From: Vibrio cholerae
GTDB taxonomy: Bacteria; Actinomycetota; Actinomycetes; Actinomycetales; Micrococcaceae
DNA length: 37,276 nucleotides
Direction of reading: 5' to 3'
Assembly (NCBI GenBank): GCA_009728235.1
Contig: WNZI01000036.1
Coordinates: forward strand, 1 to 37,276
Every line of letters starts with the position of its first letter. Position 1 is the first letter of the stretch. The notes below the pieces were generated by a model. That model was not told the DNA's origin. It worked only from the letters and a program-made list of their open reading frames with translations, and made no database searches. This document shows positions 26,760 through 37,276 of the stretch, piece by piece. The translations under genes and the position numbers were made by a program.

Positions 26760-26839
26760 GTTGTACAACTTACGTACAACGCGGAGATACGTTTCGCAAC
26801 GCCGATCCTTTGCCACACAAACAATTGCTGTCCAGTCTA
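26760..26839 (-). promoter_or_regulatory. Candidate str-operon promoter with downstream dyad
   Basis: On the minus strand TGGTAGACT (with TAGACT at 26834-26839) fits an extended -10 element. About 55 bases further downstream is the dyad GTTGTAC (26760-26766) and GTACAAC (26774-26780), within which GTTGTACAAC is itself palindromic. The remaining leader to rpsL is about 170 bases. Nothing else gene-like lies in the 26590-26915 gap. Confidence 0.4.
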
Positions 26840-26915
26840 CCAGAGATCGGACGAGCCCCCTGCTGCCCCTCCCCCGTGCGGTACCGGCCCCTCCACGGGA
26901 CCGGGCGGCCGACGG

Positions 26916-26949
26916 GAAAGGCCCCGGACCCAAGGGTCCGGGGCCTTTC
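26916..26949 (-). terminator. Strong hairpin terminator after rpoC
   Basis: GAAAGGCCCCGGACCC and GGGTCCGGGGCCTTTC are perfect complements separated by AA (about 15 bp with a four-base loop), starting 45 bases beyond the rpoC stop. The arms themselves end in T-rich CCTTTC on the minus strand. It separates rpoBC from the str operon. Confidence 0.85.
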
Positions 26950-26994
26950 TCAGACATTCGTCCCGAAGGCTCTACGCCGACGGAACCTGCAACG

Positions 26995-30887
<3,893 letters not shown>

Positions 30888-30965
30888 AGGGTCCCTGTTC
30901 TCTCTTTGTTCTCTAAATTCTTGAAGTCTTATGGGGTGCGGCGAGTGTTCAGGCCCGGCACCCGG

Positions 30966-31049
30966 ACCGGTGTTCGAGGAAGCGGCCTTCAATATTTCAA
31001 GGCCGTCCGCGGCCGCCAGAAATTTCGTTGGCCGCGGTCGAACACCGGT
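30966..31049 (-). other. Three-way-junction-like RNA element between rpoB and rpoC
   Basis: A perfect 12-bp outer helix, ACCGGTGTTCGA (30966-30977) with TCGAACACCGGT (31038-31049), encloses two hairpins: CGGCCTT/AAGGCCG (30983-31005, nine-base loop) and CCGCGGCC/GGCCGCGG (31007-31037, 15-base loop). Junction linkers are five, one and zero bases. It sits 15 bases after the rpoB stop in a 176-base spacer and on the rpoBC transcript. A processing site, a stabiliser or a small mobile palindromic element are all possible. Confidence 0.7.
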
Positions 31050-31063
31050 TCGGAGCGTGGAAC

Positions 31064-34000
31064 CTAGACTTCCTCGACAGAACTCGGCTCGGCCCGTGAG
31101 AGGTCGATACCCAGTTCCTCCGCGGCCCGGAAGACTTCTTCATCCGAGTCACGCATTTCAATCGTGGTGCCGTCGGTGGAGAGGACTTCCACGTTCAGGC
31201 AGAGCGACTGCATTTCCTTGATGAGGACCTTGAAGGACTCGGGAACGCCCGGCTCCGGGATGTTCTCGCCCTTCACGATGGCCTCGTACACCTTGACGCG
31301 TCCGTGGATGTCGTCCGACTTGATCGTCAGGAGCTCCTGCAGCGTGTAGGCGGCACCGTAGGCCTCGAGCGCCCAGACTTCCATCTCACCGAAGCGCTGA
31401 CCGCCGAACTGTGCCTTACCACCCAGCGGCTGCTGCGTGATCATCGAGTACGGACCGGTGGAACGCGCATGGATCTTGTCGTCCACCAGGTGGTGGAGCT
31501 TCAGGATGTACATGTAGCCGACGGAGATCGGGTCCGGGAACGGCTCACCGGAACGGCCGTCGAACAGCCGTGCCTTGCCGGACTCGCCGATGAGGCGGTG
31601 CCCGTCGCGGGTCACGTTGGTGGAGCCGAGCAGGCCGACGATCTCGTCCTCGGTGGCACCGTCGAACACGGGTGTCGCGACGGTGGTCGTGTCGATCTCG
31701 CGGGGCAGGTTCGGGAGGTTCTTCAGCCACTCGGGGTCGCCGTCGATCTTCCAGCCCTGCTTCGCGGCCCAGCCCAGGTGGATCTCCAGTACCTGACCGA
31801 CGTTCATGCGGCCCGGGACACCGAGGGGGTTCAGGACGATGTCGACGGGGGTGCCGTCCTCCATGAACGGCATGTCCTCGATCGGCAGGATCTTGGAGAT
31901 GACGCCCTTGTTGCCGTGACGGCCGGCGAGCTTGTCGCCGTCCGTGATCTTCCGCTTCTGCGCCACGTACACGCGGACCAGCTGGTTGACGCCCGGGGGC
32001 AGCTCGTCGTCGTTGTCGCGATCGAAGATGCGCACGCCGATGACCGTTCCGGACTCGCCGTGGGGGACCTTCAGCGAGGTGTCGCGGACTTCGCGGCTCT
32101 TCTCACCGAAGATGGCGCGCAGCAGCCGCTCCTCCGGAGTCAGTTCCGTCTCACCCTTGGGTGTGACGCGACCGACGAGGATGTCGCCTGCTTCGACCTC
32201 GGCACCGATGTGGATGATGCCTCGCTCGTCGACGCCCCGAGAACCTCTTCGGAGACGTTCGGGATGTCACGTGTGATCTCCTCGGCACCGAGCTTGGTGT
32301 CGCGGGCATCGACTTCGTGCTCTTCGATGTGGATCGACGTCAGGACATCGTCGGAGACGATGCGCTGCGAGAGGATGATCGCGTCCTCGAAGTTGTGGCC
32401 CTCCCAGGACATGAACGCCACGAGCATGTTCTTGCCCAGCGCGAGCTCGCCCTGGTCCGTCGAGGGACCGTCGGCGATGATCGTGTTGTACTCGAGGCGG
32501 TCGCCCTCGGAGACCAGGACGCGCTGGTTGTACGCGTTGCCCTGGTTCGAGCGGGCGAACTTCATGATCGGGTAGTTCGTCTCGGTGCCGTCGTCGTTGA
32601 GGACGCTGACCAGATCGGCCGACACCTCGTTGACGACGCCGGCCTTCGTCGCGGTGACGGCGTCACCGGCGTCGACGGCTGCGTTCTTCTCCATGCCGGT
32701 GCCCACGAGGGGACGCTCGGAACGGAGCAGGGGCACGGCCTGGCGCTGCATGTTCGCACCCATGAGGGCACGGTTCGCGTCGTCGTGCTCCAGGAACGGG
32801 ATCATCGCTGTCGCGACGGAGACCATCTGGCGCGGCGACACGTCCATGTACTCGACCTCGCCCGGCACGACGAGCACAGGCTCACCGGAACCACCGCGGG
32901 TACGGACCAGGACCATGTCCTCGACGAACGTGTTGTCGGCGGCGAGGGGTGCGTTCGCCTGGGCGATCAGTCGCTCCACCTCGTCGTCGGCCGTCAGGTA
33001 GTCGATCTGATCGGTGACGATGCCCTCGACGACCTTGCGGTACGGCGTCTCGATGAAGCCGAACGCGTTGATGCGGCCGTAGGAAGCGAGCGAACCGATC
33101 AGGCCGATGTTCGGGCCTTCAGGGGTCTCGATGGGGCACATGCGTCCGTAGTGCGAAGGGTGGACGTCACGGACCTCCATGCCGGCGCGGTCACGGGACA
33201 GGCCACCCGGGCCCAGCGCGGACAGGCGACGCTTGTGCGTCAGGCCGGCGAGCGGGTTGTTCTGGTCCATGAACTGCGACAGCTGGGACGTTCCGAAGAA
33301 CTCCTTGATCGCCGCGACGACGGGACGGATGTTGATCAGGGTCTGCGGAGTGATCGCCTCGACGTCCTGGGTGGTCATCCGCTCCCGGACGACGCGCTCC
33401 ATGCGGGAGAGGCCGGTGCGGACCTGGTTCTCGATGAGCTCGCCCACGGCGCGGATGCGACGGTTGCCGAAGTGGTCGATGTCGTCGACCTCGACGCGGA
33501 GTTCCACCTCGCCGCCGTCGCGCTTGCCACCGAGGGTCTTCTCACCGGCGTGCAGGGCGACCAGGAACTTGATCATGGCGACGATGTCGTCGATGTTCAG
33601 CACCGAGGCGTCGGAGTCCGTGAGCGCCTTGTCGATGCCGAGCTTGCGGTTGATCTTGTACCGGCCGACCTTCGCGAGGTCGTAGCGCTTCGGGTTGAAG
33701 TACAGGTTGTCCAGCAGTGTCTGGGCAGCCTCGACCGTGGGGGGCTCGCCCGGGCGCAGCTTGCGGTAGATGTCGAGGAGCGCGTCCTCGCGGGTCTCCG
33801 TCGCGTCCTTCTCCATCGTGGCCCGGATGGAGTCGTACTGACCGAACTCCTCGAGGATCTGGCCCTCGGTCCAGCCGAGCGCCTTGAGGAGCACGGTGAC
33901 GGACTGCTTGCGCTTGCGGTCGAGGCGGACGCCGACCTGGTCGCGCTTGTCGATCTCGAGCTCGAACCAGGCACCACGCGACGGGATGATCTTCGCGCTG

Positions 34001-34572
34001 AAGATGTCCTTGTCACTGGTCTTGTCGGCGGTGCGCTCGAAGTAGGCGCCCGGCGAACGGACGAGCTGCGACACGACGACACGCTCGGTGCCGTTGATGA
34101 CGAAGGTGCCCTTGTCGGTCATGAGGGGGAAATCACCCATGAACACGGTCTGCTGCTTGATCTCGCCCGTGTTGTTGTTCATGAACTCGGCCTTGACGTA
34201 CAACGGGGCGGAGTAGGTCGCGTCGCGATCCTTGCACTCGGCCATCGTGTACTTCGGGTCGGCGAACTCCGGCTCCGAGAAACTCAGGGACATGGTGCCC
34301 TGGAAGTCCTCGATGGGGGAGATCTCCTCGAAGATGTCGGCCAGCCCGGAGGACGTGGCTACACCCTGCAGTCCCTTTTCCAGCGCCTCTTCGACGCGGG
34401 TCTTCCACCGCTCGTTGCCGACGAGCCAGTCGAAACTGTCGGTCTGCAGGGCGAGGAGATTGGGAACGTCAAGCGGTTCGTGAATCTTTGCGAATGATAG
34501 CCGTGGTGCGGCGCCGTCGGCGTCGACCTGGCTGGTAGCGGTTGCATTATTAGAGGTGCTCGGGGCGACCAA
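31064..34572 (-). CDS. rpoB: RNA polymerase subunit beta (frameshifted in this sequence)
   Basis: The beta subunit, about 1169 residues after repair. I prefer the TTG at 34572 ([15 protein letters not shown]) because GGAAGG lies seven bases upstream; GTG 34587 is an alternative. The rifampicin pocket (about 425-455) is [20 protein letters not shown], the susceptible form. As written, the frame breaks after PNVSEEVLG; one extra base in the C-run at 32234-32238 (plus strand) restores a Val-Asp-Glu-Arg-Gly-Ile-Ile junction and continuity with [20 protein letters not shown] and the C-terminal [20 protein letters not shown]. The stop is TAG at 31064-31066. Confidence 0.96.
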
Positions 34573-34770
34573 GAGGGATCCTTCCACAGACCGTCAGGCT
34601 TGTCAGCGCCCTCGCCTCGGCACCGCCACCGCAGTATGCTGCGGGGATCTCAGTGCTCACCTGTGTCTGCTCGCGCGAACCCGAACCATGTGGCCAGGTC
34701 AAACGACGAGAGCAGAGCAAAGCCCACCGCTATATGAAGGCTGAGGTTTAGAGGGAAGACGCAAAGACCT

Positions 34771-34799
34771 ACACTACGGCATGCGCAGGACAAAGTCCA
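34771..34799 (-). promoter_or_regulatory. Candidate rpoB promoter
   Basis: On the minus strand TGGACT (34794-34799) and TAGTGT (34771-34776) are spaced by exactly 17 bases, a good sigma-70-type match. Transcription would start near 34764, leaving a leader of about 190 bases before rpoB. The 370-base gap 34573-34942 has no gene. Its crtI-proximal half contains small GC-rich hairpins, such as GACCG/CGGTC near 34905-34920, that may end the crt transcript. Confidence 0.5.
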
Positions 34800-34942
34800 C
34801 TACCCCTCGACCCTCTCCTCGTCAAGCACCGCCACCCGCCGGTCGTGGCGCCTCACCGCGTCCTGCTGGTCGGACCGCAGAGCCTCCGCCTCCACGTTCC
34901 GACCGCCCCGGACGGTCTCGATCCCACCGCCGGCCGCCCGCC

Positions 34943-36565
34943 TCACCCGTGAGCAGGTTCCGGCAGCGGCCCGGTGGTCGTATCGCCGCGCAGTCGCTTG
35001 ACGACGAGTTCGGCGCTGATCAAGCACATCGGGATGCCGATGCCGGGAACGGTGGAGCTGCCCGCGTAGAACAGGTTCTTCACCTTCGCGCTCCGGTTCG
35101 CGCCACGGAAGAACGCACTCTGCTTCAGGATGTGGGCGGGACCGAGGGACGTCCCGCGCCAGGCGTTGAGGTCGTCGGCGAAGTCCTGGGGACCGTAGCT
35201 GCGCCGCACGACGATGCGGTCTGCCAGGTCCGGGATCCCCGCCCAGGCCGAGATCTGTGCGATCACCTCGTCCGCGAGTTCCTCCACCCGTGCATCTCCC
35301 CCGCGCTCGAGACCGCCCTTGCCGATACCGATGTCGGCAGGGATCGGAACCAGTACGAAGACGTTCTCGTGGCCCGCCGGAGCCACGGAATAGTCGGTCG
35401 CACTCGGGCGGCAGACGTACAGCGACGCCGGCGAGGGGATCGAGGACTCCTTCCCGAAGATCCGGCCGAAGTTGTCACGCCAGTCCGTGGTGAAGAGGAG
35501 CGTGTGGTGTTCGAGCTGCGGCAGCCCGCCCCGAACGCCCAGGTACAGCAGTAGCGCACTAGGCCCCGGAACACGCTTGGACCAGTACTTCTCGGGATAC
35601 GTCTGCAGGTTCCCGGGGAGGAGCGTGGTCTCGGTGTGGTGCAGGTCGGCCGCCGAGACGACGATGTCGGCGTCGACCGAGGTCGTCGTCCCGAGCGTGC
35701 GGTACGTCACCGCCCGGACCGTCGCCTGCCTGCGGTCGAGGGGCGAACGCCCGGGCGTCCGCGGATCGGTGTCGATCGCGATGACGTCGGCGCCCGTGCG
35801 GATCTCGACTCCGGCGGCGACTGCGACACGACGCATGGCGTCGATGAGGGTCGTGAATCCGCCCATCGGGTAGAGGACGCCGTCGTCGAGGTCGAGGTGG
35901 CTCATCAGGTGGTACATGCTCGGCGCCTCGAACGGTGAGCTGCCGAGGAACACCGCGGGATAGCCGAGGATCTGCTGGATGCGGGGGTCCTTGAACCGCT
36001 TCTCCACGAAGGACTGCAGCGGCTGCAGCAGCAGGGAACCGATGCGGGGAAGCCGTTTCAGGACGTCGGGCCGGAAGAACGGGAGGAAGGACTGGAAGGT
36101 CGAGTAGAGGAACCGCTTCTTCGCCATCTCGTAGGCGTCCTCGGCGGAGTCGAGGTAGGTCGAGAGCCTGTCCCCCGCCCCCTCCTCCATCGACTCGAAG
36201 AGTTTCGTCACCGCCTCGCGATCCGCAGGGACGTCGACGGTATCGAGCCCGTCCTCGAAGACGACGCGGTAGCCGGGGTCCAGCTTCACGAGGTCCAGTT
36301 CGTCTGCTGCGCTCGTCCCCATCAGCCTGAAGAAATGGTCGATGACCTCGGGCATCAGGTACCAGGATGGCCCCGTGTCGAAGCGGAAGCCGTCCTGCTC
36401 CCAGGACCCTGCACGCCCTCCCACCTGCTCGCGCTTCTCCAGGAGGGTCACCTGGTGGCCCTCCCTGGCGAGGAGGGCCGCCGTCGCCAGTCCGCCGATC
36501 CCTCCCCCGATCACGACGACGTCCTTCGCGCCCACCCGTGCACGTCCGTTGTGCTGCCGTGTCAT
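34943..36565 (-). CDS. crtI: Phytoene desaturase
   Basis: A 540-residue FAD-dependent carotenoid desaturase converting phytoene towards lycopene at the membrane. The dinucleotide-binding motif VVVIGGGIGGLATAALLAREGHQVTLLEKREQVGGRAGSW runs from about residue 16 to 55, followed by the conserved FDTGPSWYLMPEV. The C-terminal FAD motif is NLFYAGSSTVPGIGIPMCLISAELV. The length is typical for bacterial CrtI. The ATG overlaps the crtB stop (ATGA, 36562-36565), so the two are co-translated. It is followed by a 370-base gap and then rpoB, not by lycopene elongase or cyclase genes. Confidence 0.95.
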   Translation of the reverse strand: MTRQHNGRARVGAKDVVVIGGGIGGLATAALLAREGHQVTLLEKREQVGGRAGSWEQDGFRFDTGPSWYLMPEVIDHFFRLMGTSAADELDLVKLDPGYRVVFEDGLDTVDVPADREAVTKLFESMEEGAGDRLSTYLDSAEDAYEMAKKRFLYSTFQSFLPFFRPDVLKRLPRIGSLLLQPLQSFVEKRFKDPRIQQILGYPAVFLGSSPFEAPSMYHLMSHLDLDDGVLYPMGGFTTLIDAMRRVAVAAGVEIRTGADVIAIDTDPRTPGRSPLDRRQATVRAVTYRTLGTTTSVDADIVVSAADLHHTETTLLPGNLQTYPEKYWSKRVPGPSALLLYLGVRGGLPQLEHHTLLFTTDWRDNFGRIFGKESSIPSPASLYVCRPSATDYSVAPAGHENVFVLVPIPADIGIGKGGLERGGDARVEELADEVIAQISAWAGIPDLADRIVVRRSYGPQDFADDLNAWRGTSLGPAHILKQSAFFRGANRSAKVKNLFYAGSSTVPGIGIPMCLISAELVVKRLRGDTTTGPLPEPAHG

Positions 36566-37276
36566 GTCGTCCTCTCGTGCGCGGCGAGTTCCGGTACCGC
36601 GCGACCGGTGAAGGCTTTCGCCATGATGCGGAGCTTGACCGGGTTCGGTACCCGCACCCGCGCCCTGAGGAGGGCATCGGCCGGGGTCCGGCGCAGCCTT
36701 TCCGCCAGTTCCGTGAAGAGGCCCTGTGCGAGGGCGACAGCGCGCCTCGGCACGGGAGGCAGGCCCGGAAGCGCCGCCGCCGAGATCCGCAGGTCCTCGT
36801 CGATGTCATCGAGGAGCCGGTCCTTGTCGGCCTCGGTGAAGTTCCCGGGCCGGATGCCGGGGAAGTAGCTCCGGCCGAGGGTCGAGAAGTCCTCGGCGAG
36901 GTCCCGCAGGAAGTTGATCTTCTGGAAGGCCGCCCCGAGATGCCGTGCTCCGCCCACGAGGACGGCGTCCTCCGCTGCGGTCACGGGCTTTCCCACCAGG
37001 AAGGCCCGCAGGCACATCAGCCCGACGACCTCGGCGGAGCCGTACACGTAGAGGTCGAAGGACTCCCGGGTGTGTTCGCGCTGGGTGATGTCCGCGCGCA
37101 TCGACGCGAAGAAGGGGCGGGTGAGGTCGACGCCGATGCCGGTCGCGCGGGCGGTGATCGCGAACGCGTGGACCACGAGGTTGGCGCTGTACCCGCTGGC
37201 CATCGCTGCCTCCGTCTCCGCCTCGAGGTCATCGAGGAGTCGACCCACACCCTCGGGGGAGATGCCGGCGCCGGCC
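36562..37276 (-). CDS. crtB: Phytoene synthase (5' end outside window)
   Basis: The C-terminal 238 residues of a squalene/phytoene synthase that condenses two geranylgeranyl diphosphates to phytoene. The frame stays open to the window edge (reading AGAGISPEGVGRLLDDLE), so the true start and the first Asp-rich motif lie beyond 37276. The second Asp-rich motif is seen in FLRDLAEDFSTLGRSYFPG, followed by the usual helical C-terminus. It ends overlapping crtI by four bases. A crtE or idi gene upstream would be expected but cannot be seen. Confidence 0.94.
   Translation of the reverse strand, partial: AGAGISPEGVGRLLDDLEAETEAAMASGYSANLVVHAFAITARATGIGVDLTRPFFASMRADITQREHTRESFDLYVYGSAEVVGLMCLRAFLVGKPVTAAEDAVLVGGARHLGAAFQKINFLRDLAEDFSTLGRSYFPGIRPGNFTEADKDRLLDDIDEDLRISAAALPGLPPVPRRAVALAQGLFTELAERLRRTPADALLRARVRVPNPVKLRIMAKAFTGRAVPELAAHERTT

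Noticed and set aside
32317..34497. 726-codon plus-strand open frame opposite rpoB
   Set aside because: Same antisense effect opposite rpoB; composition is dominated by Asp, Val, Arg and Leu with no domain or ribosome-binding site.

Overview
The window is high-GC actinobacterial DNA and most resembles Micrococcaceae (Arthrobacter in the broad sense). Supporting points are a lid-less 190-residue adenylate kinase, RGG-rich extensions on ribosomal proteins S5 and S3, long charged tails on L17 and L29, the lack of an S14 gene between L5 and S8, and the run rpoB-rpoC-rpsL-rpsG-fusA-tuf-S10-spc-alpha. I would not name a species.

Left end, about 1-4230, mostly plus strand: the 3' part of a TadC-like pilus-assembly membrane protein, a small protein resembling a histidine-phosphotransfer (Hpt) domain but without its histidine, a minus-strand OmpR-type response regulator, a divergent sensor histidine kinase, and a prepilin peptidase whose start codon directly follows the kinase stop. 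This looks like the regulated edge of a Tad/Flp pilus locus.

From 4287 to 34572 every gene is on the minus strand, so the transcription order runs right to left: rpoB, rpoC | rpsL, rpsG, fusA, tuf | rpsJ, rplC, rplD, rplW, rplB, rpsS, rplV, rpsC, rplP, rpmC, rpsQ | rplN, rplX, rplE, rpsH, rplF, rplR, rpsE, rpmD, rplO | secY, adk, map | infA, rpmJ, rpsM, rpsK, rpoA, rplQ, truA. Terminator-like hairpins follow rpoC, fusA, tuf, rpsQ and rplO. Genes in the S10 and spc blocks mostly abut or overlap by 1-4 bases. The alpha block has spacers of 60-160 bases, each with a strong potential stem-loop. The right end, 34943-37276, carries carotenoid genes crtI and crtB (crtB cut by the window edge), directly upstream of rpoB and on the same strand.

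Six genes (tadC, rplQ, rplB, rpsJ, rpoC, rpoB) need one inserted base to read through. Five of them are universal ribosomal or RNA polymerase genes and every event is a single-base loss, so I read these as sequence errors, not biology. Coordinates below span the repaired genes.

The most unusual non-coding signals are a compact three-way-junction-like structure between rpoB and rpoC, a multibranched structure between rpmJ and rpsM, and structured leaders before rplN and rpsJ. I saw no CRISPR array, insertion sequence, prophage gene or tRNA. This is core chromosome; no new multi-gene system is convincingly present, and the best candidates for new biology are the operon RNA structures and the degenerate Hpt-like protein beside the Tad locus.
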